DNA from: Noviherbaspirillum sedimenti
GTDB lineage: Bacteria; Pseudomonadota; Gammaproteobacteria; Burkholderiales; Burkholderiaceae_D
DNA length: 64,000 bases
NCBI RefSeq assembly: GCF_003590835.1
Contig: NZ_QYUQ01000002.1
Location: forward strand, 2,418,001 to 2,482,000
Reading direction: 5' to 3'
Below, in pieces: positions 34,400 through 45,370 of this stretch. Each line of letters opens with the position of its first letter. Within the stretch, counting starts at the first letter, position 1. Made by a program: the position numbers and the translations under genes. The notes beneath the pieces were generated by a model, which was given only the letters and a program-made list of their open reading frames with translations, made no database searches and was not told the DNA's origin.

Positions 34400-35641
34400 T
34401 CATTGCCTGCCAAGGATGATGATCGAGGTCGATGCTTCTTCGACGCCGCGGAAGCCGCCGCCGTTTTCCGCGATTGCAAAGCGGGCATTCTCGACCTGGC
34501 GCGCGCCGGCTTCGCCGCGCAGCTGCGTCACCATTTCATAGACTTGCGCCAAACCGGTGGCGCCGACCGGATGGCCGCGCGACAGCAAACCGCCAGAAAC
34601 GTTGATCGGAATTTTTCCGCCGAGCGTGGTGGCGCCAGATTCGGCCATTGGCCCGCCTTCGCCGAAAGCGCAAAAGCCGAGCGCTTCGGTCTGCTGAATC
34701 TCGGCGAACGCGGTGGCATCGTGCACTTCCGCCAGCGACATGTCGGCCGGGCCGACGCCGGCGATTTCATACGCCTGCAGCGCCGCCAGATGGCACAGAT
34801 GGCGCTCGTACTGATCGGCGGGGCGATCGGTGGCGCTGCGCAAGACGCTGGCGCACAGGCGCACCGCGCGGCTTTTCTGCAATTTCTTCAGGCCCGCTTC
34901 GTTGCAGATGATGGCTGCCGCGGCGCCGTCGCCGATTGGCGCGCACATCGGCAAGGTCAGCGGCCAGGACACGGCGCGCGCCGCCAGCACTTCGTCGATG
35001 GTCAGCGGATACTGGAACTGGGCCAGCGGATTGCGCGTCGAATGCACGTGGTTTTTCGCCGCCACGGCGGCAATCTGGCGCTGGGTGGTGCCAAATGTCT
35101 GCATATGCAGTCGTGCCAGGCTGGCATAGATATCCATGAATACGCTGCGCTTGCCCGGCTCGACATAATCTTCCGGCGGCTTGACGCCGGGAGCCAGATC
35201 CATCAAGGCTTGCATTTGCTGGCTGGCCTGATGCACGTCCCAGGCGCCATCGAATACCGCAAAGCTTTTTTCCTTGTCGGTCGAAAACAGCTTGTCGACG
35301 CCCACTGCCAGGCAAATGTCGCCTGCGCCCGCGGCCACAAACATCTGGGCCGCATTGAGAGCCGTACTGGAACTGGCGCAGGCATTTTCGACATTCACCA
35401 CCGGAATGCCGGTAATGCCCGCCGCCGCCAGCGCCACCTGCCCTGCCACCATGTACTGGCCTTCGATCGGCCCCTGGCCGGCGGTGGCGAAGTAAGCGCC
35501 TTGCAGCATACCGGCGTCGCATCCGGCATCCGTCAAGGCTGCACCCACCGCCTCGCGCACAAGGTCCTTGACGCTGGTTTCCAGTTGCTTGCCGAAGGGC
35601 GTGATGCCGACGCCGACGATGTATGTACGGTTAGTGCTCAT
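34400..35641 (-). CDS. Thiolase / acetyl-CoA acetyltransferase-like protein (SCP-x type)
   Basis: A 413-aa thiolase-fold enzyme of the lipid-transfer (SCP-x) branch. The nucleophile Cys is in VVNVENACASSSTAL near residue 88, and the His residues are in AEVHDATAF and SRGHPVGATG near 315 and 355. The usual C-terminal CxG motif is replaced by AENGGGF, as in SCP-x-like proteins, so it may condense or cleave unusual acyl chains or act with a partner. It overlaps livF upstream by 11 bp. Confidence 0.87.
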   Translation of the reverse strand: MSTNRTYIVGVGITPFGKQLETSVKDLVREAVGAALTDAGCDAGMLQGAYFATAGQGPIEGQYMVAGQVALAAAGITGIPVVNVENACASSSTALNAAQMFVAAGAGDICLAVGVDKLFSTDKEKSFAVFDGAWDVHQASQQMQALMDLAPGVKPPEDYVEPGKRSVFMDIYASLARLHMQTFGTTQRQIAAVAAKNHVHSTRNPLAQFQYPLTIDEVLAARAVSWPLTLPMCAPIGDGAAAAIICNEAGLKKLQKSRAVRLCASVLRSATDRPADQYERHLCHLAALQAYEIAGVGPADMSLAEVHDATAFAEIQQTEALGFCAFGEGGPMAESGATTLGGKIPINVSGGLLSRGHPVGATGLAQVYEMVTQLRGEAGARQVENARFAIAENGGGFRGVEEASTSIIILGRQ

Positions 35642-36344
35642 GATTCACTCCTGTGGTAATGATCGATTCAACAGTTTCACGTTGCGCTTCAAGTTCGGCT
35701 GCGGTGCCCGACCAGGCCACTGCGCCATGGTCCAGCACGTACTGCCGGTGCGCCAGGCGCATCGGCACTTTGAGATTTTGCTCGACCAGCACGATGCCGG
35801 TGCCCTGCTGGTGCACCAGGGTAAAGATCTCGATCAGGTGGTTGACGATCAGCGGCGCCAGTCCCTCGGTCGGCTCGTCCAGCAAGAGAATTTTCGGGTT
35901 GCCGAGCAAGGCGCGCGCGATCGACAGCATCTGCTGTTCGCCGCCGGACAACTGGTCGCCGCCGAAGCCGATACGCTCCTGCAGCCGGGGAAATATTTCC
36001 AGCACGCGCGCAATCGTCCAATAGCCGGGCTTGTGCGCCAGGGCACCCATGCGCAGGTTTTCCATCACTGACAGATTCGGAAAAATGCGGCGGCTGTCCG
36101 GCACCAGCGCGATCCCGAGGCGGCTGATGTTCTCGACCGCCTGGCGGGAAATGTCCTGCTGATGGAACAGGCGCCGGCCTTGCTGCAGCGGCAGCAGCCC
36201 CATCATGGTTTTCAGCGTGGTGGATTTCCCCGCGCCGTTGCGGCCGACGATGGCAATGATCTCGTCCTGCGCCGCCTTGATGCTCACATCGCTCAGTACG
36301 CGTGCAGCGCCGTATTGAACAAAGGCGTTTTCCAGTGCAATCAT
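35631..36344 (-). CDS. LIV-type ABC transporter ATP-binding protein (LivF family)
   Basis: A 237-aa ATPase. Walker A GRNGAGKST (residues 34-42), signature LSGGEQQMLSIARAL near 135, Walker B ILLLDEPTEGLAP and the switch His-equivalent in VLVEQNLK. It follows livG by 2 bp and overlaps the thiolase gene, tying transport to catabolism. Confidence 0.92.
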   Translation of the reverse strand: MIALENAFVQYGAARVLSDVSIKAAQDEIIAIVGRNGAGKSTTLKTMMGLLPLQQGRRLFHQQDISRQAVENISRLGIALVPDSRRIFPNLSVMENLRMGALAHKPGYWTIARVLEIFPRLQERIGFGGDQLSGGEQQMLSIARALLGNPKILLLDEPTEGLAPLIVNHLIEIFTLVHQQGTGIVLVEQNLKVPMRLAHRQYVLDHGAVAWSGTAAELEAQRETVESIITTGVNHEH

Positions 36345-36346
36345 GG

Positions 36347-37092
<746 letters not shown>

Positions 37093-37096
<4 letters not shown>

Positions 37097-38055
37097 GATT
37101 TACCTCCGCGGCGGCGAATCCGGCCTGCGAATGCCTGGATTTCTCCCAACACCCCTTTCGGGAAGTAGAGGGTCACCAGGATGAAGATGATGCCGAGGAT
37201 GCCGTACCAGTACGGCGTCCAGCCGCTCAGCCATTCCTTCAGGATTTCGAAGATCATGACGCCGGCAACCGGGCCCCACAAGGTGCCGGCGCCGCCCAGA
37301 AGGGTCATGATGATGACGTCGCCCGAGGTGCTCCAGTGCAGCATCTGTGGATTCACGTACATCAGCAGCGACCCCAGCAAGGCGCCGGCAAGGCCACTGA
37401 TGGCGCCGGACACGAGGAAGGTGATCTGCTTGATGCGATGCGTGTCATAGCCAAGCTGCTGGGTGCGAATTTCATTTTGCTGGATGCCCCGGATGACGCG
37501 GCCGAACGGCGAGCTGCGGACCATGGCAATGGCCGCCATCACCAGCACGAAAATCGCCGCCACGTACCAGTAGAAATTGAGTGAACTGAAAAAATCGATG
37601 CCGAGGATTTCCGGGCGGGCCACACCGGGCAGGCCGTCGGCGCCGCCAGTCCATTCGCGCAGCTTGCTGTCGGCGAGGATGTACAGCAGTTGCGACAATG
37701 CGAGCGTCACCAGCGCAAAAAATATGCCGGAGACGCGCAGGGCGAAAAAGCTGAATACCCAGGCACAGAATGCTGCCAGGATGATTGCCGCCAGCACGCC
37801 GGCCTCGAACGGCAAACCGAATCTTTGCGTGACGATCGCCAGCGCATAGCCACCGATGCCGAGAAAGCTGGCGTGGCCGAACGACACCATGCCCAAAGAG
37901 CCGAACACGAAATCGAAGCCGACGGCGAAAATCGACCAGATCATGACCAGCGTCGCAAGATTCAGATAGAAATCGTCCTGCGTCAGGAACGGCAGCGCGA
38001 AAATAACCGGCATCATCAACAGGCCGATCAGTACATCGAAGCGTGACAGATTCAT
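37093..38055 (-). CDS. LIV-type ABC transporter permease (LivM family)
   Basis: A 320-aa permease with about nine helices. FDFVFGSLGMVSFGHASFLGIGGYAL is near residue 45, the coupling loop GRVIRGIQQNEIRTQQLGYD near 195, and GGAGTLWGPVAGVMIFE near 265. The ATG at 38055 is preferred over an upstream start inside livH. It overlaps livH by 4 bp. Confidence 0.91.
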
Positions 38056-38909
38056 GCGGACCTCACGGGACGGGAAAACAGGCCTTGCGGACGTGTCAGC
38101 AACGTCGCGATCAGCATCGCGAACGTCAGGACATCGACCCAACTCGGCATAAAGGTGTAGCCGATCGCGCGCACCATGCCGATCAGCAGAGCGGCCGCGA
38201 CCACGCCGCGGATATTGCCCAGGCCGCCCAGGATGACGACGATGAAGCAGTCGATGATGGTGTTGGTCCCCATGCCCAGCTCGATCGGGAACAACGGCGC
38301 CGCAATGGCGCCGGCCAGTCCGGCCAGGCCGGCGCCGAAGCCGAAGACCGCGGTGCGGATGGTCGATGCCGGCAGGCCGAGCGTCTGCACCATTTCGCTG
38401 TCGCTGCTGGCCGCACGCACCAGCATGCCGAAGGTGCTGCGTTCAAGCGCTGCGAACAGTCCGATCGCGGCGGCGGCGCCGAAGCCGATGACAAACAGCC
38501 GATAGACCGGGATGGTGCTGCCGAACATATCGACCGAGCCGGACAGCAGCGCCGGCATCGGCGCTTCCTTGTAGCCCAGGCCCCAGAACAGCTTGACCGC
38601 TTCGGTCAGCACCAGGATGAAGCCGAAGGTCAGGACCAGCTGGTAAAAATGCGGACGGTTGTATAGCGGACGCAATGCGAATCTTTCCATCGCGATGCCA
38701 GCCAGGCCGACGACCACCGTGGCCACGATGACGCCGAGCGCAAATGAGCCGGTGCGATGCGCAATGTCAAAGGATAGGTAGGCGCCAAGCATGTACAAGG
38801 CGCCATGGGCGAAGTTGATGACGCCCAGCATGCCGAAGATAAGCGTCAGCCCGGATGCCAGCAGGAATAACAGCATGCCAAGGCTAAGCCCGATAATGAT
38901 CGTGGACAT
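38052..38909 (-). CDS. LIV-type ABC transporter permease (LivH family)
   Basis: A 285-aa permease with about eight helices. GLTLIFGMLGVINFAHGALYMLGAY (residues 21-45) is the family signature; the coupling loop is RAASSDSEMVQTLGLP near 155, and VVILGGLGNIRGVVAAALL is near 222. It is 119 bp after the binding-protein gene, with a large hairpin between. Confidence 0.91.
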   Translation of the reverse strand: MSTIIIGLSLGMLLFLLASGLTLIFGMLGVINFAHGALYMLGAYLSFDIAHRTGSFALGVIVATVVVGLAGIAMERFALRPLYNRPHFYQLVLTFGFILVLTEAVKLFWGLGYKEAPMPALLSGSVDMFGSTIPVYRLFVIGFGAAAAIGLFAALERSTFGMLVRAASSDSEMVQTLGLPASTIRTAVFGFGAGLAGLAGAIAAPLFPIELGMGTNTIIDCFIVVILGGLGNIRGVVAAALLIGMVRAIGYTFMPSWVDVLTFAMLIATLLTRPQGLFSRPVRSA

Positions 38910-38971
38910 AGTTGATCTCGGTGAGGTACGGAAGGGCGTGCGACGCCGTCCGGCCGGGATGACCGGTCAGG

Positions 38972-39009
38972 CGGGATGCGGCGGGCGGCATGGCCCCCGC
39001 CGCATCCCG
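38972..39009 (-). terminator. Large hairpin between binding-protein and livH genes
   Basis: CGGGATGCGGCGGG and CCCGCCGCATCCCG form a perfect 14-bp stem with a 10-base loop. No T-run follows. As in the other LIV operon here, such a structure after the binding-protein gene probably raises its share of the mRNA. Confidence 0.7.
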
Positions 39010-39028
39010 GCGCACGGGTTACTGAGGA

Positions 39029-40228
39029 TTACTGCTTGCAGTCCTCGAAAATTTCCTTCGGAGGATACAACTTGGCGATTTTCATGACGTAGGCAGGTTG
39101 CGGCGCCTTGCCGGCAACGACTTCTCCCCACAAGCCATCCTGGCGGGCCTGGTGATCGCATGCGTTCATTTCCTTGCGGCCTTCCAGCGAGTTCTCGCGC
39201 ACGCTGCCGGCAAATGCCTCAACCCATTTTTCACGATCCCAGGAACCGGTCTTTTCCACCACGTCCAGCCACCACGCCATGCCGTCAAACGCCTCACCTG
39301 CCGCGCTCGACGGGAATTCGTTGTATTTCTTGCGGTATGCCTCGACAAACTTCTTGTTCGCCGCATTATCAACCGTAAAGTGGTAACGCACGCCGGAATT
39401 GACGCCGACCGAGGTCGGCCCCACGCCTGCCGCCATGGTTTCATCGGCGATCACCGGGCCGAAAATCTTGCGGGTTTTGCCAAGTCCGACCTGGCCAGCC
39501 TGTTTCACCATGGTGATCGAGTCCGAACCGGTCATGAACAAGGCAATGCCATCCGCATTGGAGCGGGCGATCTTGTCGGCAATGGAAGAGAAATCACGGT
39601 TACCAAGCGGCGGGAAATCGGCGCCGACAATCTCGATGCCGGCCTTTTCCGCTTCCTTGCGATACCATTCCCAGCTGTCGCGGGTGGCCTGGTAATCCGC
39701 CGTCACGCCATAGACGCGCTTGAGTTTCTGATCCTTGCTGTAGGCAAGCGCCATGCGCTGTTCCATCCCCAGCGTGTTGGAAGTGCGGAAGGTGTAGCGC
39801 GAAGCGCCCGGCAAGGTGATCTTGTCATCGGCCGACATCGTCACCAGATGCGGGATCTTGCGCTGCTTGGCGATATTCATGATCGCGATGCTCGAGGCCG
39901 AGCTGACCGCGCCGAAAATCATTTGCGCACCATCCGCAATCAGGCGGGTGGTTTTCTGTACCGCTGGCTGCGGCTTGGTTTCATCGTCTTCCCATGCCAC
40001 CTGGATCGGCTTGCCCAGCACCTTGCCGCCGCGCTGCTCAATGGCCAGCTCCACCCCTTTGCGCATGTCATCGCCAAAAACACCGTAGGTGCCGGAAAGG
40101 GAAACGACGCCGCCGATCTTGAATACTTCCGGGTCGGCGCCAAACGCATTGCCTGAAAAAGCCAGGGCAGTCGCCAGCCCCACTCCTGCCGCCAGACGAT
40201 AACTCGTTGCTTGAATATGGGATTTCAT
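39029..40228 (-). CDS. LIV-type ABC transporter substrate-binding protein
   Basis: A 399-aa periplasmic protein, first gene of the operon. The signal peptide is MKSHIQATSYRLAAG-hydrophobic-NAFGAD with cleavage near residue 30. Mature blocks VVSLSGTYGVFGDDMRKGVELAIE and MIFGAVSSASSIAIMNIAKQRKIPHLV are typical of type I binding proteins for amino acids, amides or aromatic acids. It has two late cysteines (NACDHQ, FEDCKQ). AGGAGA precedes the ATG. Confidence 0.88.
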   Translation of the reverse strand: MKSHIQATSYRLAAGVGLATALAFSGNAFGADPEVFKIGGVVSLSGTYGVFGDDMRKGVELAIEQRGGKVLGKPIQVAWEDDETKPQPAVQKTTRLIADGAQMIFGAVSSASSIAIMNIAKQRKIPHLVTMSADDKITLPGASRYTFRTSNTLGMEQRMALAYSKDQKLKRVYGVTADYQATRDSWEWYRKEAEKAGIEIVGADFPPLGNRDFSSIADKIARSNADGIALFMTGSDSITMVKQAGQVGLGKTRKIFGPVIADETMAAGVGPTSVGVNSGVRYHFTVDNAANKKFVEAYRKKYNEFPSSAAGEAFDGMAWWLDVVEKTGSWDREKWVEAFAGSVRENSLEGRKEMNACDHQARQDGLWGEVVAGKAPQPAYVMKIAKLYPPKEIFEDCKQ

Positions 40229-40596
40229 GTTGTCTCCTGAAATTGCAAATTGATTAGGAATCGCAAGCCACTACTTTGTGATGTTTCACAATATTTTTCT
40301 GATATATCAGACATTACATCATGAAATATAAGATCATTGAATGTGAAATGCAACAGCTATTTTTCGCCCGGTTTAAATTGCTGCGGTGCGAGCGGCCGTT
40401 TTATTGCGCGCAAGTACGGTGCGAACGCGGCGTCGATCGCCTGCCTACTAGACGAGAGGGGAGGAAATACGGGGAAAGCGGTAAAATTCAGGCGCTCAAA
40501 GCGCTGCAGAACGGAGCTGAAATAACAAATTTCAGCCGATCGGATTTTTGCGGCGCAATATTGGGCATTGCGCGCAGTCTGGCGTGTGTCGAAAGG
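40229..40596. other. Regulatory gap between livK and queG
   Basis: This 368-bp stretch has no supportable gene. Its livK-proximal part is AT-rich and carries the promoter region of the minus-strand operon with two palindromes. The queG-proximal part is GC-rich and nondescript. Confidence 0.5.
40276..40311 (-). promoter_or_regulatory. Two palindromes upstream of the LIV/thiolase operon
   Basis: TTGTGA-TGTT-TCACAA (40276-40291) and TCTGATATATCAGA (40298-40311) are both perfect dyads, 6 bp apart and about 50-80 bp before the binding-protein start codon. The size and spacing suit operators; the GntR-family regulator encoded in the operon is the natural candidate to bind one of them. Confidence 0.6.
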
Positions 40597-41679
40597 CTAT
40601 TGGTGTTGCGCCAGCGCCCAGGCCACGTGTTCGCGCACCAGTTCCGATGGATGATCGGCGCGCGACTGCAGCGCCGCCACCATGTCCGGCTGCGCCTTGC
40701 CGGCCGTGGCAGCATTACCAAGCGCCACGGCGATATTGCGCAGCCAGCGCTCGTGGCCGATGCGGCGGATCGGACTGCCTTCCAGCCGGCGGTTGAATTC
40801 TTCCTCACTCCAGGCGAACAACTCGACCAGGCCGGCGCCATCCAGGCCGTTGCGCACTTCGAAGTCGGGCAGGACGGCACGTTGGGCAAACTTGTTCCAG
40901 GGACAAGCCAGCTGGCAGTCGTCGCAGCCGTAGACGCGGTTGCCGATCAGCGGACGCAATTCCTCCGGAATGCTGCCTTTCAATTCAATGGTCAGATAGG
41001 AAATGCAGCGACGCGCATCCAGCCGGTACGGCCCGACGATGGCCTGGGTCGGACAGGCGTCGATGCAGGCATGGCAGGTGCCGCAATGGGCATCCACCGG
41101 CACATCCACCGGCAGCGGCAAATCGGTATAGATCTCGCCCAGAAAAAACATTGACCCCGCCTGGCGATTCAGCAACAGGGTGTGCTTGCCGCGCCAGCCG
41201 AGGCCGGCCTGGCCGGCCAGCGCCACTTCCAGCACCGGCGCCGAATCGGTAAAGACGCGATAGCCGAACGGTCCCGCCGTCTGCGCGATGCGCTCGGCCA
41301 GGCGCTGCAGGCGGCTGCGCAAGACCTTGTGGTAATCGCGCCCGCGGGCATATACCGACACCACCGCGGCGCCTGCGTCGGCCTGTCTTTGCCGTTCCGC
41401 CACGCGCCAGTCCTGCGCCCCTGCCTGCGACAGGTAATCGAGACGGGCGGTTATCACCCGCAAGGTACCCGGCACCAGCTCGGCCGGGCGCGCGCGCTTC
41501 ATGCCGTGGCTTGCCATATAATCCATTTCACCATGCATGCCGGCATCCAGCCAGGCTTGCAAGCCAGCCTCCTCCTGCGTCAGGTCGATGCCGGCAATGC
41601 GCACCTCGGCCAGGCCGAGTTCGCGGCCCCAGGCGGGAATGGCTTGCGCGAGCGCGGCAATGTCGGGTTGCGAGGTCAT
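40597..41679 (-). CDS. queG: Epoxyqueuosine reductase QueG
   Basis: A cobalamin-dependent iron-sulfur enzyme reducing epoxyqueuosine to queuosine in tRNA; 360 aa from the chosen ATG. Two 4Fe-4S motifs are present: CGTCHACIDACP near residue 188 and CDDCQLACPWN near 245. The C-terminus (RRIGHERWLRNIAVALGNA and later) is a HEAT-like repeat region. The ATG at 41679 is chosen; a TTG five codons upstream is possible, and neither has a clear ribosome-binding site. It is divergent from tsaE, a common arrangement in Burkholderiales. Confidence 0.94.
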   Translation of the reverse strand: MTSQPDIAALAQAIPAWGRELGLAEVRIAGIDLTQEEAGLQAWLDAGMHGEMDYMASHGMKRARPAELVPGTLRVITARLDYLSQAGAQDWRVAERQRQADAGAAVVSVYARGRDYHKVLRSRLQRLAERIAQTAGPFGYRVFTDSAPVLEVALAGQAGLGWRGKHTLLLNRQAGSMFFLGEIYTDLPLPVDVPVDAHCGTCHACIDACPTQAIVGPYRLDARRCISYLTIELKGSIPEELRPLIGNRVYGCDDCQLACPWNKFAQRAVLPDFEVRNGLDGAGLVELFAWSEEEFNRRLEGSPIRRIGHERWLRNIAVALGNAATAGKAQPDMVAALQSRADHPSELVREHVAWALAQHQ

Positions 41680-41747
41680 CTGGGCACAGGCCAATGGGGA
41701 AAATGAAAACGGCGCGCCACTGCGCTCCTTGATCCGGGATTCGAAAT

Positions 41748-42233
41748 ATGCACCATTTTAAAACCTTTCTGCACGACGAGGCCGGCACCCTGGCCTTGGG
41801 CGAATCGCTGGCCCTGGCGCTGGCGCCGGGACTGACCATCTACCTGCACGGCGATCTCGGCGCCGGCAAGACCACTCTCACGCGCGCGCTGCTGCACGCG
41901 GCCGGCCATGCCGGCCATGTCAAGAGTCCGACCTATACCCTGGCCGAACCCTATACGGTCACGCTCGGCGGCAAGCCGGTCGAAGTCATCCATTTCGACC
42001 TGTACCGCATGGGCAGCGCCGAGGAATTCCTCGACGCCGGCTTCCGCGAATACTTCAATCCGGCCACGGTTTGCCTGGTCGAATGGCCGGAAAAGGCCCA
42101 GGGCGTGTTGCCCGCCCCCGACATTGAAGTGTTTCTTGGCATCACTAAAGACGGACGTGATGTAGAATTGCAAGCATTGTCCGACCAGGGTAGAGCATGT
42201 CTCGAAAGACTCCATTTCGCACCCAACCTTTGA
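41748..42233 (+). CDS. tsaE: tRNA threonylcarbamoyladenosine ATPase TsaE
   Basis: A 161-aa P-loop ATPase helping TsaB/TsaD make t6A37. Walker A is HGDLGAGKTT near residues 34-43; the switch block VKSPTYTLAEPY and HFDLYRMGSAEEF and the closing CLVEWPEKA are diagnostic. It overlaps amiC by 37 bp in a different frame, so the two are translationally coupled. Confidence 0.95.
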   Translation: MHHFKTFLHDEAGTLALGESLALALAPGLTIYLHGDLGAGKTTLTRALLHAAGHAGHVKSPTYTLAEPYTVTLGGKPVEVIHFDLYRMGSAEEFLDAGFREYFNPATVCLVEWPEKAQGVLPAPDIEVFLGITKDGRDVELQALSDQGRACLERLHFAPNL

Positions 42234-43537
42234 TTCCGGCGACGCTCCCGTCGCATCAACGACGCACCGTCCTCGGCGCCGGCGCCACCCTCCTGCTCTC
42301 CGTCCTGACGCCGCTGCCGGCGCATGCCGCGCGCATCCTTGCGGTACGGGTCTGGCCGGCCGAGGACTACACCCGCGTCACCCTTGAAAACGACAGCAAC
42401 CTGAAGGTCAGCCATTTCCTGGTCAAGGACCCGGAACGGCTGGTGGTGGACATCGACGGCATCGAACTGAACCCGACGCTGAAGGAGCTGGTCGCCAAGA
42501 TCCAGGCCAACGACCCCTACATCAAGCAAGTGCGGGTCGGCCAGAACCGGCCCAACGTGGTGCGTCTGGTATTCGACCTGAAAGCGGCGATCGATCCGCA
42601 AGTCTTCACGCTGGCCCCGGTCGGCGACTACCAGCACCGCCTGGTGTTCGACCTCTACCCGGTCAACCCGCCGGATCCGATCGAAGTACTGATCGCGCAG
42701 AGCCAGGCCAGGGAGGCCGCGGGCAGCGGCAAGCCGCAGCACGCAGAAGCACGGCCCGAACCCGAACCCAGGCCGGTTGAAACCCGCACCGCCAGGATAG
42801 AACCAGCCGAACCGCTGCCGAAGCTGACGCGCATGATCACCATCGCGCTCGACCCCGGCCACGGCGGCGAGGATCCCGGCGCCATCGGCAGCAAAGGCAG
42901 CCGCGAAAAGGATGTGGTGCTGGCGATTGCCAAGCGCCTCAAGGCCAAGCTCGAGGAGCAGCCCAACATGCGGGTCATGATGACGCGCGATGCCGATTTT
43001 TTCGTGCCGCTGCATATGCGCGTGCAAAAGGCACGCAAGGTGCAGTCCGACCTGTTCGTCTCGATCCATGCCGATGCCTGGGTCGAACCGACCGCGCGCG
43101 GCGCCTCGGTCTTCACACTATCGGAAAAAGGCGCATCGTCCACCGCGGCGCGCTGGCTGGCGAAAAAGGAAAACGCCGCCGACCTGATTGGCGGCGTCAA
43201 TATCCAGGGGCATGACAAACAGTTGGCCAGCGTGTTGCTGGACTTGTCCACCACCGCCCAGATCAACGACAGCCGCAAGCTCGGCCGTGCCGTCCTGCGC
43301 GAAATCGGCGGCATCAACCGATTGCACAAGGCCAACGTCGAAGAAGCCGGGTTCGCCGTGCTGAAAGCGCCCGACATCCCCAGCATCCTGATCGAAACCG
43401 CGTTCATCTCGAACCCGGAAGAAGAAGCCAAGCTGACCGACGAAGGCTATCAGGAGCAATTGGCCGAGGCCATTCTGACCGGCATCCGGAAATACTTCGC
43501 AAAAAACCCGCCGCTGGCGAAGAACCGCATGACATAA
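42197..43537 (+). CDS. amiC: N-acetylmuramoyl-L-alanine amidase
   Basis: A periplasmic cell-wall amidase for daughter-cell separation, 446 aa. The N-terminus has a Tat-like signal (HQRRTVLGAGATLLLSVLTPLPAHA). Residues 45-150 form an AMIN domain for septal targeting, followed by a Pro/Glu/Arg-rich linker. From about 215 there is an Amidase_3 domain with zinc ligands in LDPGHGGEDPGA (His), the REKD Glu and FVSIHAD (His); the catalytic Glu is in ILIETAFISN. An amiC-tsaE pairing is typical. Confidence 0.94.
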   Translation: MSRKTPFRTQPLIPATLPSHQRRTVLGAGATLLLSVLTPLPAHAARILAVRVWPAEDYTRVTLENDSNLKVSHFLVKDPERLVVDIDGIELNPTLKELVAKIQANDPYIKQVRVGQNRPNVVRLVFDLKAAIDPQVFTLAPVGDYQHRLVFDLYPVNPPDPIEVLIAQSQAREAAGSGKPQHAEARPEPEPRPVETRTARIEPAEPLPKLTRMITIALDPGHGGEDPGAIGSKGSREKDVVLAIAKRLKAKLEEQPNMRVMMTRDADFFVPLHMRVQKARKVQSDLFVSIHADAWVEPTARGASVFTLSEKGASSTAARWLAKKENAADLIGGVNIQGHDKQLASVLLDLSTTAQINDSRKLGRAVLREIGGINRLHKANVEEAGFAVLKAPDIPSILIETAFISNPEEEAKLTDEGYQEQLAEAILTGIRKYFAKNPPLAKNRMT

Positions 43538-43570
43538 CGCGATTGCGCCGTGACATAACGCGATTGCGCC
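43530..43570. repeat. Tandem 20-bp direct repeat after amiC
   Basis: TGACATAACGCGATTGCGCC occurs twice (43530-43549, 43551-43570) with a 21-bp period. The first copy includes the amiC stop codon. It lies just ahead of the chemoreceptor gene and may reflect slippage or a pair of binding sites. Confidence 0.75.
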
Positions 43571-43594
43571 CTGAAATAAAAACGAGGAGATACA

Positions 43595-45340
43595 GTGAAT
43601 ATTGCAAACACCCGAGTCGGCACCCGGCTCAGCATCGGCTTTGCGCTGGTACTGGTCCTGCTGGGCGCAGTTACCGCGCTGGGCATCGTCAACATGGCGC
43701 AAGTCCAGCAGCGCTTCGAACAGGTCCTGACCGTCAACAATGTACAAGGCAGGCTGGCCGCGACCATGCGCAACTCGGTCATGGACCGCATGATCGCCCT
43801 GCGCAATGTCGCCCTGGTCAGCGACGCCAACGAACTGGCGCAGGAAATCGATCGCATCCGCGAACAGGAACGGCAATACCGCAGCGCCGAGGAACAACTG
43901 GAGCAGATGCTATCCACCGCCGCCGACGCGGAGACCCGGACTTTGCTGGCCAAAATCAAGGAGGCTGCCGGCGCCGCTGTACCCCTGATGAGCAAGGCGA
44001 TGGAACTGGGGCAAGCGCAGCAGGCAGCGGAAGCCACACGGATCTTGCTGACGGAAGTACGGCCGGTGCAGCGGCAATGGCTGGCCGGCCTCGACGAACT
44101 GGTCAAAACGGTGGACAAGCAAAGCATCACCTACGGTTTTGCATCCACACGGGAATATGCAAGTGCCCGCAACCTGATGCTGGCACTGGGCGGCATCGCC
44201 CTGCTGATGGGCGTGGCCGCCGCCTTCGTGATCACCCGCAGCCTGCTGCGCCAGCTTGGCGGCGAACCGGCGTATGCGGTGCGCGTGACTGAACAGATCG
44301 CCGCCGGCGACCTGACGGTTGCCATCGATACCCGGGCCGGCGACCAGTCCAGCATGCTGCATGCGCTGCGCGGCATGCGCGACAGCCTGGCGGCATTGGT
44401 CGGCCAGGTGCGCAACGGCACCGAAGCAATCGCCAGCGCCTCGGGCCAGATCGCCGCGGGCAACCTGGACTTGTCATCGCGCACGGAACAGCAAGCCAGT
44501 TCGCTGCAACAGACGGCATCTTCCATGGAAGAACTGACCTCCACGGTCAAGCAGAATGCCGAGAATGCCCGCCAGGCCAACAGCCTGGCGCAGTCGGCCT
44601 CGGACGTCGCCATCCAGGGCGGCGCGGTGGTGTCGCAGGTGGTCACCACCATGGGCTCGATCAACGCCTCCTCGAAAAAGATCGTCGACATCATTGCCGT
44701 CATCGACGGCATCGCCTTCCAGACCAATATCCTGGCCTTGAATGCCGCGGTGGAAGCGGCGCGCGCCGGCGAACAGGGACGCGGCTTTGCCGTGGTGGCG
44801 GCGGAAGTGCGCACGCTGGCGCAACGTTCGGCTGCTGCCGCCAAGGAAATCAAGGGATTGATCGGCGACTCGGTGGAAAAGGTCGATGCCGGCGCCCGCC
44901 TGGTCGATCAGGCTGGCTCCACCATGCAGGAAATCGTCACCAGCATCCGCCGCGTCACCGACATCATGGGTGAAATCACCGCCGCCAGCACGGAACAAAC
45001 CGCCGGCATCGAGCAGATCAACATGGCCATCACGCAAATGGACGATGTCACGCAGCAGAATGCCGCGCTGGTCGAACAGTCCGCGGCGGCCGCGCAAAGC
45101 ATGCAATCCCAGGCCGGCAAGCTGTCGCAGGTGGTGGGGGTATTCAAGGTCAACGGCGCTGCCACGCGCGCGCTGCCTGCCAAAAAGGCGGCCAGGCCAG
45201 CCGCCCAAGAATCGTTATCTTCCCCGGCGCCGGCCAAGCCAGCCAGCCCGGCGCTCAGCGTCGCCGCCCGTGCGCCGCAAGCGGAGCGCAAGCTGGCGCT
45301 GGCGCGCGCCAAGGGCGACGACGACTGGGAAGAGTTTTAA
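43595..45340 (+). CDS. Methyl-accepting chemotaxis protein
   Basis: A 581-aa transmembrane chemoreceptor. The GTG start follows GAGGAG. A first membrane helix is near residues 13-31, a four-helix-bundle-type periplasmic sensor runs to about 185, and a second helix ([20 protein letters not shown]) to 210. A HAMP domain and a long coiled signalling domain follow, with the hairpin tip [27 protein letters not shown] split in the usual way near residues 365-392. The tail ends DDDWEEF, a CheR/CheB-tethering pentapeptide after an Ala/Pro-rich linker. The ligand is unknown. Confidence 0.93.
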   Translation: MNIANTRVGTRLSIGFALVLVLLGAVTALGIVNMAQVQQRFEQVLTVNNVQGRLAATMRNSVMDRMIALRNVALVSDANELAQEIDRIREQERQYRSAEEQLEQMLSTAADAETRTLLAKIKEAAGAAVPLMSKAMELGQAQQAAEATRILLTEVRPVQRQWLAGLDELVKTVDKQSITYGFASTREYASARNLMLALGGIALLMGVAAAFVITRSLLRQLGGEPAYAVRVTEQIAAGDLTVAIDTRAGDQSSMLHALRGMRDSLAALVGQVRNGTEAIASASGQIAAGNLDLSSRTEQQASSLQQTASSMEELTSTVKQNAENARQANSLAQSASDVAIQGGAVVSQVVTTMGSINASSKKIVDIIAVIDGIAFQTNILALNAAVEAARAGEQGRGFAVVAAEVRTLAQRSAAAAKEIKGLIGDSVEKVDAGARLVDQAGSTMQEIVTSIRRVTDIMGEITAASTEQTAGIEQINMAITQMDDVTQQNAALVEQSAAAAQSMQSQAGKLSQVVGVFKVNGAATRALPAKKAARPAAQESLSSPAPAKPASPALSVAARAPQAERKLALARAKGDDDWEEF

Positions 45341-45370
45341 AGGAAGGTTTAACGGAAAAGTTTTAAAAAC

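Noticed and set aside
43530..43570. CRISPR-like repeat
   Set aside because: There are only two copies with a 1-bp gap, no spacers and no cas genes. No CRISPR array was seen in the window.
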